In this document: positions 15,389 through 26,939 of the stretch, in pieces
Layout: every line of letters starts with the position of its first letter
Position numbering within the stretch: the stretch's first letter is position 1
Assembly (NCBI RefSeq): GCF_000001735.4
Contig: NC_003071.7
Location: 17,769,443-17,833,442 of the forward strand
Direction: 5' to 3'
Source: Arabidopsis thaliana
Lineage: Eukaryota; Streptophyta; Magnoliopsida; Brassicales; Brassicaceae
Length of the DNA: 64,000 nt
Notes under the pieces: generated by a model
What the model was told of the DNA's origin: nothing
Seen by the model: the letters and a program-made list of their open reading frames with translations, nothing else
The model's database searches: none
Translations under genes and position numbers: made by a program

Positions 15389-16210
15389 GCTAGTGGAGTC
15401 CAAAAGATTAATCTTAATCATCCCGTAAAAGTTTTTTTTACTGTTTTCCAAATGCTGAATCTTTGAAAACATTATGATTTGTTGTCTCTTAGGTAGTCTA
15501 TTGCTCAATTGATCGAATTGGCTTCTGTCCTTTTCTCCTTTGTTTTTGTTGTTTGAGAGCTTATCATCCACTTTCCATAGAGGCCCTTCACTTGAATAAA
15601 ACATCATAAATTTTTGTCCCCTTGTGTGTTTTTTCCCGTTACAACTATCCTTTCAGATAAGAGTAATCACCCACAATCTATAACCAAAGTTGTGGCAATT
15701 ATGATTTCTAGCTTCATAATCAATGTAATGAAGCCCACGCCTTCGCGAGTGTTTTATTTAATTATGAACCGTGTCGTTTAGTAGCCCACATGAATCGGAG
15801 CCGTTATTAGCCCACATGAATCGGCGTCGTTTAATAGTCATACGACTCGCCGTCGTTTTAGTAGTAGCACACGACTAGGCGCGTCTTTTTTATTATATAC
15901 TCGAAGAGTCTTTTTAATTGCACTGCATCACATGTTACATTTTCGACGTCTCTTCTTTCGGATTGCCAAAACCCTAATTGGGGACTGAATTTGGAGAGCT
16001 TTCGTGAATTGAAGCCGCCGCCTCTGTTGCAATTAGCAAAGGTATCTCTTTTCTTTGGGTATCGATGGCTTGATCACTATAGACAATGGATGGAACAGCA
16101 AAAAGAACGAAACTTTGAAGCTTATCAACTCTGTTGCTGCCGTTCCTGATTCTAGCTGTTGAAAATTTAGTTTTTTGTTCAGTCTGTGTTTGAGGGTGTT
16201 TAGAGTAATT
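15389..16210. other. Spacer with minisatellite and F-box leader
   Basis: About 820 bp between two plus-strand genes. It contains the 3' end of the L1 gene, a short degenerate tandem repeat (15775-15884), and the promoter and leader of the F-box gene. No other coding signal is seen. Confidence 0.6.
15775..15884. repeat. Degenerate minisatellite, about 4 units of 26-29 bp
   Basis: Successive units start CGTTTAGTAG, CGTTATTAGC, CGTTTAATAG and CGTTTTAGTA. Units 1 and 2 share AGCCCACATGAATCGG, while units 3 and 4 keep diverged forms (CGACTCGCCGT, CGACTAGGCGCGT). It sits about 330-430 bp upstream of the F-box start codon, so it could lie in the promoter. Confidence 0.7.
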
Positions 16211-17769
16211 ATGGATAGAATCAGCTCTTTACCAGATGAGATTCTTGAGCACATTTTATCCTTTCTCTCCACAAAAGAGGCTGCTTTAACCTCATCGCTC
16301 TCTACGAGGTGGAAGAATGTGTTTGTTTTTGTTCCTAGTCTTCACCTTGATTACGCTAGACAACATGAAAATCCGAGAGAATTCATTGATTTTGTGGATT
16401 TTGTGAATACTTTGTTCAATCGGAAAGGCAATTCTCCTATAAAGAAGCTTGCTTTAAAGATTCATCTCAAAGATAATCAATCTCTCCAAAACCAAACTCA
16501 TGTTCAGAGCTGGATACACAGAGTCCTTTCTCGTGGTGGTGTGACGGATCTTGATCTCTTTATCACTTTCAAAGGAAAATTTCAACTTGTGCCTTTGTTG
16601 ATCTTCAAGAGCAATACACTGGTTAAGCTGAGACTAGGACGTGGTTTTACAATCAAGCTTTGTCATGAAAATGTTTATCTTCCTATGCTTAAGACTTTAT
16701 GTCTTGACACTGTTGATTTTGATGGAGATCATAATGTCTTTGAAACTCTTCTTCCTCGTTGCCCTCTGCTTGAAGAATTGGTTCTTGAGGATCAGCGATG
16801 GAAACAATGGTGTGGTTCTGTGTCTTCTCCATCTCTAAAGAGACTACGCATCCGATTCTTTCATATCCCCATTATTTCGCTTGATGTTCCCGGTCTTGTC
16901 TACTTGGAACTTTCTTGTATATTTGGGAGCAAGTATGCAAATGTTAACTTGGATTCCCTCGTTGAGGCTAGACTCAATCATTGGGTGGAAGAACAAGAAT
17001 TACGGAAACTAAGAGATGGGTCTTCTCATCTAGTTCCTGCTGACATGATGGATCTCATCACTGGAATCAGAAAGGTTAAGGTTCTTCACTTAACTAGTGA
17101 TGCTCTTGAGGTCAGTCTGCTATTCCTTTTTTATTGTTCTAGTAAAGATCTTTTTATGTTACAGTCTTCTGATGCCAAAACTGGATTCGTTTATTGAGGT
17201 TCTGACTCAAATATTGTATTATTACTTGAGCTGATTTGGTTTTGGTTGCAGCTGTTTTACTTCTCCGGTCAAGAATTACCCATGTTCGACAACCTTGTTT
17301 ATCTATCGATCGCGAGTGACAAGAAGCAAGGATGGCAAATTCTGCCACTTCTGATCAAGAACTCTCCAAATCTTGAAACACTTGTCTTCAAGGTATCTCA
17401 TGACATATATATATACAAACCTATCCTCAACGCCATATATACCAATATGTCTATAACTTTGTCTCCTCTATGCTTCAGGGTCTAGAGCACTACACAACTA
17501 AACAATGTGGGGATGCATGTGTTTGTTCTGGCATTTTGGGGAAGAGCTCGTCTTGTCTGTCATCATCTCGAGTAAAGGTTCTGGAGATATGGAGCTATCA
17601 AGGAACTTCGAAAGAGCTGAAACAAATGGGGCATTTCCTAATGAAGTTACAATTTCTTGAGCTGGTGAAAATTCGTGCTGTAAGCAACCTCCAAGTGCCC
17701 ATTGATATACAGTATCTTTTGAAGCTTCCAAGAGCTTCTTCAAACTGCAAAATCCAAGCCATATTTTAA
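16211..17769 (+). CDS. F-box/LRR/FBD protein, copy 1 of an inverted pair
   Basis: Predicted substrate-recognition subunit of an SCF ubiquitin ligase (At2g42720 by position). Three exons: 16211-17110, 17252-17392, 17479-17769; 443 residues. The F-box is at residues 1-45 ([22 protein letters not shown], then [10 protein letters not shown]). Leucine-rich-type repeats follow ([36 protein letters not shown]), and the tail ends with the FBD-like [14 protein letters not shown]. Exon 2 is 141 nt, the same as in the mirror copy at 20164-21776. The substrate is unknown; this family expands rapidly in Arabidopsis. The gene ends tail-to-tail with the TFIIS-like gene 242 bp away. Confidence 0.93.
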
Positions 17770-18011
17770 CTAAAAGACTATTGACTAGTACTTATGGTTT
17801 TGCACATTCCTTTTGAATCACTCTTAAGTCATGGATGTTAAGTCTTTGTATTTGGTTTATAAACGCAGATTTAGAAACAACATTCATGAACTTTAAGCAA
17901 CTTGAAGCAATCATCGTATTGTATTATCACAATCAAATACTAATATTTCGAGATTTGACAATAACACTGATTATATACATTAGTGAAACTCATGGACTTA
18001 ATCTTTGCTAA

Positions 18012-18755
18012 CTAAGTCATGATCATAGATGCTGATTGAAGAATCTTCATTCGACTCTCTTCCTTAAACCTTGCATTCTCTTTAATCCTTTGAACCTCCT
18101 TCTGAATCTTCTCACTCCCCATCTCTTGTCTCTCCATTGTCACGAGTCTCTCCCCATTGATCTCACCGATTAACACTTTCCTCCTCAAATCCGGATTGTT
18201 ACTATCTCCCATGTTGAACAGAATCGACCGGTACTTTGCTTTATGAGGTCCCATGAAACAACCTAATTTCTCAAACATTGCAGATTCCACTGAAACAGCC
18301 ACGACAGAAGGATCACAAGCAGTGACTCGTGTCTTCATCTCTGTGTCAACAATCTCAGAAGCGACTTTAACCAGAGATGTTTGAAGAATCTCACGCACTT
18401 TGTCTCGTTTCGAATCTCCAGTCTTCTTCATCGTTGAATGCGTCGGAATCTTCACCTGAGTTTCTCTATCGTGGCTCTTTTCTCTACCTGAAGCGTAAAG
18501 AATCTTCATCCAAAGATCCCGAAGAAGCCTTCCTTCCGATCGAATATGAGGGTTTTTGTGATCGTTCAAGAAACTCAAACCCTTCCCCATGGAGGTTTTG
18601 GAGACCACCTCACAAGCAAGTGATGTAGGAGCGTCCTTCAAACGATTTCTAGCGTCCACAAACCTCGAAACCTTTGACGAATTCTTAACACCTTTCACAG
18701 ACTTAGCCGCTCGAAGTGCTGCCTCGTACAACTCCAAGAACTCCTGCTTCTGCAT
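18012..18755 (-). CDS. TFIIS-like protein (domains I and II, no zinc ribbon)
   Basis: Single-exon gene of 247 residues beginning MQKQEFLELY. Residues about 1-90 resemble TFIIS N-terminal domain I (ARNRLKDAPTSLACEVVSKT, GKGLSFLNDHKNPHIRSEG, LLRDLWMKILYA). Residues about 125-235 resemble the TFIIS central domain (RDKVREILQTSLVKVA, KYRSILFNMGDSNNPDLRRKVL, GERLVTMERQEMGSE). The protein ends after MIMT without the C-terminal Cys4 zinc ribbon that canonical TFIIS uses to stimulate RNA polymerase II transcript cleavage, so that activity is doubtful. The frame continues upstream, but the chosen ATG gives a start identical to the mirror copy at 19563. It lies head-to-head with that shorter paralogue. 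Role unknown. Confidence 0.85.
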   Translation of the reverse strand: MQKQEFLELYEAALRAAKSVKGVKNSSKVSRFVDARNRLKDAPTSLACEVVSKTSMGKGLSFLNDHKNPHIRSEGRLLRDLWMKILYASGREKSHDRETQVKIPTHSTMKKTGDSKRDKVREILQTSLVKVASEIVDTEMKTRVTACDPSVVAVSVESAMFEKLGCFMGPHKAKYRSILFNMGDSNNPDLRRKVLIGEINGERLVTMERQEMGSEKIQKEVQRIKENARFKEESRMKILQSASMIMT

Positions 18756-19562
18756 CGTTGTTCTCAGTTCTGATCGGTCTTTTGTGTGTGTTTGTTTGCT
18801 CTCTCTTTCTCTCGACGTAACTAGGGTTTCAAAGCAACGCAAGAGGAGATAATTTGGTAATTGTTGGAATGGTCTCTCTCTCTCTCTATCTGATGAGTTT
18901 ATATAAAGAGATAAGAGAGTTAAGAGCATCCTTATCAATAGGTTGTTAACAATATCATAAGAACTATCAAAATATTATATTAAACAAAATAAGAATAAAA
19001 AAATAAAAAAGTGTGTTTAAGAGATGAAAAATGGCTCTTAGCTAAGAGTTTTTTTCTTTATTCTCTCCTTTTGTAAGAGCCTTTCTAATATTTAAACATT
19101 ATTTTGTATATCAAAATTGTTTAGAACTTTATGTAAGAGTCCATTGATAAGGATGGTCTTATAAACTCCAACACAATAGCATGTAGGTTTTGAATCTTAA
19201 AATAATCTTTCATCCATATTCCATCCTAGAAATTAATATTTATTCATGAAATTTGTAATTCTCATCGTTTGAGAATTTCTTCCAATCTTAAAACATATAA
19301 ATACATAGAAATTTCCATGACCAAATTTTTTCACTTATTTATAAATGGCACTGTGGCATATAAAATTCATTATTTAGTAATATAAATACATCACACAAAA
19401 GTATAGGCAAGCTTGGGTGGCAAGAAACCAGAAGGCGGCGGTACAGAATTTTTGCATATAAACACATCAGATTTTAATGCCCAAATTTCTCTCATTTTCT
19501 TGCTTCGAAACCAAATATTCAAAGAGAGCGAGAGAGAGAGATAGATCAAGAAAGAAAGAGTG
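18756..19562. other. Spacer between the two head-to-head TFIIS-like genes
   Basis: About 800 bp containing both 5' leaders (each with CT/GA microsatellite near the start codon, around 18868-18890 and 19521-19560), a small inverted-repeat element at 18924-19158, and A+T-rich DNA. It should hold the promoters of both paralogues. Confidence 0.6.
18924..19158. mobile_element. MITE-like non-autonomous DNA element
   Basis: The left end reads GAGCATCCTTATCAAT and the right end, on the other strand, GACCATCCTTATCAAT, a 15/16 match forming terminal inverted repeats. TTA occurs on both sides (18920-18922, with one intervening A, and 19159-19161), as expected for the 3-bp target duplication of PIF/Harbinger (Tourist-like) elements. 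There is no open frame, and the inside is very A+T rich. A perfect 14-bp palindrome CTCTTAGCTAAGAG (19035-19048) lies at the element's centre. The assignment to superfamily is inferred from size and flank only. Confidence 0.65.
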
Positions 19563-19862
19563 ATGCAGAAGCAAGAGTTCTTGGAATTGTTCAAGGCCGC
19601 ACAACGAGCGGCTAAGTATGCGAGTGATGAGAATTCTCCAGAGGTCTCGAGGTGTATCCAATTCATGAAGCGTTTGAAAGAAGCTCCTGCATCTCTTGAT
19701 TGTGACGTGGTCGTTAACACAAACTCCATTGGAAACGGAATCCGTTTTCTCCGAGATCACAAAAACCCCCTAATTCGATCTGAGGCAGAACTTCTTTCAG
19801 ATCTTTGGCTCAAGTATCTTTACGCCACCGGTAGAAAACAGAAGTCGACAGATTCTGTTTAG
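19563..19862 (+). CDS. Short TFIIS domain-I-only protein
   Basis: Single-exon open frame of 99 residues, MQKQEFLELFKAAQRAAKY..., a clear paralogue of the first ~100 residues of the TFIIS-like protein at 18012-18755 (shared MQKQEFLEL, RLKEAP-SL-C-VV, FL-DHKNP-IRSE, LL-DLW-K-LYA-GR). It stops after KQKSTDSV and the downstream DNA shows no sign of the central domain, so it is a truncated copy or a single-domain derivative. Domain I (LW domain) is known in other transcription proteins as a protein-interaction module. Whether it is expressed cannot be told from sequence; the well-conserved open frame argues for a gene rather than debris. Confidence 0.7.
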   Translation: MQKQEFLELFKAAQRAAKYASDENSPEVSRCIQFMKRLKEAPASLDCDVVVNTNSIGNGIRFLRDHKNPLIRSEAELLSDLWLKYLYATGRKQKSTDSV

Positions 19863-20163
19863 TTAAACAGATTCAGAGAAATTCAGATTCAGGTTTTGAA
19901 TGTAACTGTATTAATGTGTTAGAGACTTGGGTTTGAATGTATATGACATTATATTACTGCTTCTTAATATGGCAGATTTTGAATAAAGAAAAGGTTTCAC
20001 GAGAGAAGATTAGAACACTAATATGTATGACAAAAGCTTTCTTCTTGATTCAATGAAGTCACACTCATTTCAAATCCATAAATAATAAAGCTTACTTAAG
20101 TACTATAGTTGGTTAAACTCACAATAATATGACAATGTTTTGCTACTAATCACATCACTTGGA

Positions 20164-21776
20164 TCAGTTATTTTTTGTTAAAACCTTGACTTGGATCTTA
20201 CACTTTGATGACGCTCTTGGAAGCATCATAAGATTCCTCATTTCCATGGTGGTTTGCAAGTTATTACTGTTGTTTACCACGCAAATTTTCACTAGCTCAA
20301 GACACGGTAACTTCTCCAAGAAATGCTTCATTTGATTCAGCTCTCTTGTCGTTCCTTGATAGCTCAATATCTCCAGCACCTTCACTTGAGATGATGATAG
20401 GCAAGAGGTTATGCTCTCGTCGGTATCATAGCAAACACATACATCCCCACATCTGTTTGTTATGTAGTGATCGAGACCCTGAAGCATAACAAAGAAAAAG
20501 AGTAATGTTAACGACCTACCAATATATATATGGTGTTTAGGATGTGTTTGTGACATGAGATACCATGAAGATGAGGGTTTCTAGGTTTGGAGAGTTCTTG
20601 ATCAGAAGTGGCAGCATTTGCCATCCTCTTGCCTTGTCATTCCCAATAGATAGACTAACAAGGCTGTCGAACAATGGCATTTCTTTACATGAGAAATAAA
20701 GCAGCTTCAACAAAACACAATGTGTTAGTCTGTTGTCACTCAATAACACAAAAGTTGAAATAAATCATCAAAAGCCCCAAGTGAATCTCATTCTCGATAA
20801 GCAAAAAAAAAGAAGAATGTTATTTATAAGGAAAGAACAATATATAGAGGAGGCTGACCTCTAGAGTGTGGCTAGATAAGTGAAGGATTCTAACATTTCT
20901 GATTCCATTGATGAGATTTCTCATATCAGCGGGAATGGAACCGAGAGATCCATTTCTTACTCCCACCATTCTTGTTTCATCCATCCGAAGATTGAGTCTA
21001 GCTTCGATGAGGGAATCCAACTTAACATTAGGATACTTACCCAAAACATAACCAGAGTGTTTGTAGTAGATAAGATTAGGAGCATCTAATGAAATACTAG
21101 TAAACTTGCGATCAAATCGGATGTGTAGTCTCTTTAGAGATGGAGAAGACACGGAACAAGTCCAATCTACACATCGCCGCTCCTCAACAACCAGTTCTTC
21201 GAGAACAGGACAGCGAGATATAAGAGTTCCAACAACATTATGACCTCCAACAAAATTAACTGAGTCAAGACATAATGTCCTAAGCAAAGGAAGAGAAACA
21301 TCTTGAGAAAGCTTGATTGTAAAACCACGTCCTACTCTCAGCTTAACCAATGTCTTGCTCTTAAAGATCATTGCAGGCACTGGTGGAGATTTTCCTTTTA
21401 AAGTAATGAACACATCAAGATCCATAACACCATGGTCAAGAACGTTGCAAATCCAACTTTGAATGCGAGATGAATCAGTGCCACCTCGAACACCAACATG
21501 ACTCTTTAGAGTGAGCTTCTTTATAGAAGAACCACGTTGCGTATCTAGCAATTTGTCAACGAAAGCCATGTAATTTCTGTGAATCTCAATCCGGTTTTGC
21601 TTAGTCTTAGGCACAGATTGACGATCATCAATATCAAGATTGGAAACCAAAACAAACATGTTCTTCCACCTCTTAGAGAGTACTGAGGTTGAAACAGCTT
21701 CTTTTGTGGAGATAAGAGACAGAATACGCCCAAGAACCTCATCTGGTAGACGGCTGATTACATCTTTAGCATTCAT
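20164..21776 (-). CDS. F-box/LRR/FBD protein, copy 2 of an inverted pair
   Basis: Paralogue of the F-box gene at 16211-17769 in opposite orientation (At2g42730 by position). Three exons: 21776-20859, 20704-20564, 20478-20164; 457 residues. F-box near the N-terminus (VISRLPDEVLGRILSLISTK, then SVLSKRWKNMF), leucine-rich-type repeats ([37 protein letters not shown]) and an FBD-like end (MMLPRASSKCKIQV). Intron positions and the 141-nt middle exon are the same in both copies. The ATG at 21776 is used because codons further upstream lack an ATG. Predicted SCF adaptor; substrate unknown. Confidence 0.92.
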
Positions 21777-22351
21777 TGATACCAAAACCTTAAAACCACA
21801 GCAATTGGATTCAGAAACAGTAACTAGACAGAGTTGATGAGTTCAAAGGTCTGTTCTTTTTCATACAATGCAAAGTCTAATACAAAAGTTATCATGTATC
21901 TCTTCAATCACATTGATTACCATAGAAATGAAAAAGACGAAACAGAGCAGACAACATACCTTGCTAAAGTGCTACTTGCTACAGAGTCGTGAAAGCTCTC
22001 CACTTTCAATACCAATTTAATCGTGAGATCAAAAGTGAAAACATCGAATACTAGGGTTTTGGAAAGTTTAAGAGAAGAGACGAAGAAACTGAAACAACTT
22101 ATTATAAGCAATTTCCTCCATTTCCACATGAGGAAAGAGTAAAGCAGAAAGACTGATGAAGAAAAGGTAAGTAGTCTGTTTGGGAAAGAAAGTCACGTGA
22201 GAGAAGCGTGGGCCTTTAAGGGTAAAACTGTCATTTAAATAGTCGCCGTTCTTTACACTTAGGATTAGGGCTTCTAACATTTAAATAGTCGTTTCGTTCT
22301 CCGTCTCTCCTTTCCCGTCGGCCGGTGATAATTTCGCAACCCAAATTCCAA
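21777..22351. promoter_or_regulatory. Divergent promoter, F-box copy 2 and RPL16A
   Basis: Head-to-head spacer of 575 bp. A site-II-type element TGGGCC (22209-22214) and a telo-box-like TAGGGTTT (about 22049-22056) occur here; both are common in Arabidopsis ribosomal protein promoters (established knowledge). Part of it must be the F-box 5' leader. Confidence 0.55.
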
Positions 22352-23504
<1,153 letters not shown>

Positions 23505-23710
23505 AACAATTCCTCCTAACTCTTTCTTCTGTTTTAGAAAACCCTGTCTCAGTTTTGTTTACTTGTCTGAATCTTAATCTTTGTACTTTATATGCATTAT
23601 TGGCTTTAGTTTCAGTTATTTAAGTATCTAATTTCGTGTGAGGATAAGCAAGATAAGAAAATTTTGGCGGGTAGTTGAAGCGTGTGGAGACATATAAATC
23701 CACTAGCTGA

Positions 23711-23716
23711 CACGTG
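23711..23716. promoter_or_regulatory. G-box (CACGTG) upstream of the J-protein gene
   Basis: Sequence GACACGTGCC about 250 bp before the start codon at 23962. The core is a bZIP/bHLH binding site. A GATCGCC-type short repeat follows at about 23740-23760. Function inferred from position only. Confidence 0.4.
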
Positions 23717-23961
23717 CCACGGACGGCTAAGCACGCTTTCGCCGATCGCCGATCGCCGCTAGATTCATCTCGGATTCCTCCAAATAAGCTTCCCTGGTTC
23801 TTATCTTGCCACGTCAGCATTTCTCCCTCGTACGCCTTAAATTCTTCACAAAAATAATAAAAATATTAATTCAAATAAATGTTCATCTTCTCCTACGAAT
23901 GAAATTGAAATTAATTTGAGCGATCGGAACAGGATCGGGTCGGATCTTTTGAAGTTCTTCA

Positions 23962-25977
23962 ATGGCGCAGATACTTTCCCCTGTTTGTACGGATCTTTTG
24001 AAGTTCCAGAACTCAGCTCTTAGCTCCAGATCAGGTGCGTCGCCGCGGTTCTCGGCGAAGACCACCGGTGCTTCTTCATCTTGGTACTTACCTCGGTACG
24101 CAGGAAAGAGGCGAACCGATTCAATCGGAAGATTGAGAGTTGCAACTGAGGATGCTTCTTCTCTTTCCACCGGTGATGTCGCCGATGATTACTATGCCGT
24201 TCTCGGACTCGTAAGAACCAAGGCTATTTCAATCCGATTTGATATATGCATATAGGGATTTTGAAGTGATGATTTTTTTTTTTGGTTTAAGTTGTTTGCT
24301 TATGATTGAAACTTCTTGTGTATCATGGAAAAATACTCTGCATTTCATATGGTTGTAGCTAGATTCATCTTTGTCGAAATTGTGAAGCCTTTGACAGGTT
24401 ACAATCATTAAGATCAAAGATTGTGACTTTAATAACTCTCCTTTGCTATGTCAATAGCTTCCAGATGCTACGCAGGAGGAGATTAAGAAAGCTTACTATA
24501 ACTGTATGAAATCGTGCCATCCAGACTTGAGTGGCAATGACCCCGAAACCACAAATTTCTGCATGTTCATTAACGATATCTATGAGGTGAGTTTTTTACT
24601 TGACTTCCTTATAGATTTTTGTAAGCGTTTAGTAAGGTCCATATGCTTTTTCGTTTAATGATTTACCGTTGCATTGCAGATTCTCAGTGACCCTGTACAG
24701 CGTATGGTTTACGATGAAATTCATGGGTATACAGTGACTGCCATCAATCCTTTTCTTGATGACTCCACCCCAAGGGATCATGTTTTTGTTGATGAGTTTG
24801 CTTGTATAGGTATTCTTTCTTCAATTTAGAGGCTGCGTGCTTTGATGATCTGGAAAGTGACTACATTTGCGTTTGGTGTTTAACAGGCTGCAAAAATTGT
24901 GCCAATGTGGCTCCAGATATATTTCAAATTGAGGAAGACTTTGGTAGAGCAAGGGCTTGTAATCAGCGTGGCAACCCAGATTTGGTTCAGCAAGCAGTTG
25001 AAACATGGTAGGTTTATATTCTGTAGATGCAACTGATTGTTATAGTTACTTCTGGTGGGCAATTTCAGAGAACTGATTAGGAGATGCTTTTGGTTTTGTT
25101 TTCAGCCCGGTTGATTGTATCCATCAGACTTCTGCTGCACAGTTGTCATTGCTTGAAGATGAAATGCGAAGGGTTGAAAGAGTGAATGTAAGACGAGCAT
25201 TTCCCTTGTAGCTATCTTGTTGTTCATTGATTAGAAACAGAAGACATTGCTGAGGTTTCTTGATTGTATATTTGTTGCTGAACTGCTGCATTTAAGCTCT
25301 TGGAATTGTCATTGATTGATCAGGTTGCTCTGATGCTTTCTGGAATGGGGTCAGGAGCAGTTGATGTTTTCAGAATGGTAAGAAGGAAATAAAACCCGCT
25401 CGGTTCGGTAGCTGATCAAAGCTGAAATGTTCTTAGTCATTTTTTATTCCCACATACAAATTGGCAACAATGTAGCCTATTGTTCTTTAATTTTCATCTA
25501 ACTGATAAGTCTTTGAATCCTGTTTCAGGCGAGATCTCGATGGGAAAAGAGGCAAGCAAAAGTTTTGGTATGAACTTTCATCACCTTTGAAATCCTTGGA
25601 AAACTATTTGCAACATAATATCTAAACATCACCTCGTGCTTACCTATGTTTCAGAATCAAGCTAGAAGTAGAATGATGAAGAGGAAAAACACAGATGAAA
25701 CACCTTCCTATTGGGATAACCTCTGGGGCAAACAGAATGAATACCAGAAAAGCGGTAAAATTGATGATAGTAAACTCTCCTTCCTCTTTGGCTAATGATC
25801 ATACAACATTACATATTTACTCATTTCGGTGTATGTCATGTGACAGAGGAAGAAGTACAAGAACGAGCACAGCGAGCCGCCGCAGCAGCCAGGAGATGGA
25901 GGGAATACTCACGAAGAGGCGTGGATAAGCGCCCCACCTTCAAACTCCCAGACTCCGCCTCCAGAGGAGACAACTGA
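23962..25977 (+). CDS. DJC77: Chloroplast J-domain protein with ferredoxin-like domain
   Basis: Predicted plastid co-chaperone. Nine exons: 23962-24210, 24458-24586, 24680-24809, 24887-25007, 25106-25187, 25324-25377, 25529-25567, 25655-25754, 25847-25977; 344 residues. An N-terminal Ser/Arg-rich stretch looks like a transit peptide (residues 1 to about 65). The J domain (about 75-145) has DDYYAVLGL, the HPD motif in KSCHPDLSG and YDEIHGY. A bacterial-type single-cluster ferredoxin-like segment follows (about 171-220) with GCKNCANVAP and a later CPVDCIH, giving four Cys for an Fe-S cluster. The C-terminal third is basic and helical (RSRWEKRQAK, ERAQRAAAAARRWREY). The J plus ferredoxin architecture matches the DJC76/77/82 group; the symbol is from memory. 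Confidence 0.92.
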
Positions 25978-26939
25978 AACCATAGACAGAAATCACTTAT
26001 AGTTTATATAGGTAAGCAGGTTTCTTACTAGATTATATATCTATATATGTAAATGTCATGTCGCGTTCTAGACCTGTATAGCTTTGTTCTCACATCGATT
26101 AAGGAAGAAAAAAACAAGTGTATTTAACGTTTTCGATTTCTGTATTATACTATTTAAAAAAAAAGTTTGCAACGCCTAGATAAAATTAAAATACATTAGT
26201 TATGTAATATGCTCGTGATCATTGAGATTGTTCGTGTCAATTATTTCCTTACAAACGATTTCAAGAGCGTATGAATGTGAACATACATACTTATGGTTTA
26301 CCCCTTAAAGTATTAATTCTCGATATATATAGGAATCCTGAACAATTATTCACGCAAGTTATAAATCATCCACGATTAATAAGGTTTTTAAATATTATTC
26401 TACATTAATTAAGTGAATATTGGTCTGTGAAAAGTATAGAACGCAACGATGAAATTACAAAGAGAGAGAGAGAGAGGGTGGATCTTATATAACATTTGCA
26501 AAACAGTTAATTTATGTTCAAAAAAATTAGTTCATTATTACGTAATTTCATCAATTATTATGCCTAGACAAAATAAATAGTAAAACACTAGTTTCTTGAT
26601 AGATAATACACTAATAAGTCGTTATCAACGTGATTATGCACAACAATTGTGTGAGAATTATGTGATAGTGACGTGGCAATAAACCATATGACAAGTGTTG
26701 AGCATTATTGGATATGATTGGCCCACCACTCAAAAACCTCATTATAGATTCTCTTCTCCGACAAGGACACTTTTGTTCTGGGTCAATGGTCGTATCAGAG
26801 ATCTCTCTCACCAAACAAAAATCGAATTCTTGTGAACAGATTTTTTCTTTTAATTCACATGAATTTGAAAACCATAATGACCAAAAAGTATAGATACAGA
26901 AAAAGTTTGGCATGCATTTTTAGAATCCAAGCTTTTGTA
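25978..26939. other. Convergent 3' spacer
   Basis: About 960 bp between the 3' ends of the J-protein gene (+) and the DUF1685 gene (-). Very A+T rich, with a GA microsatellite at about 26461-26476. It holds both 3' untranslated regions. No coding signal recognised. Confidence 0.6.
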
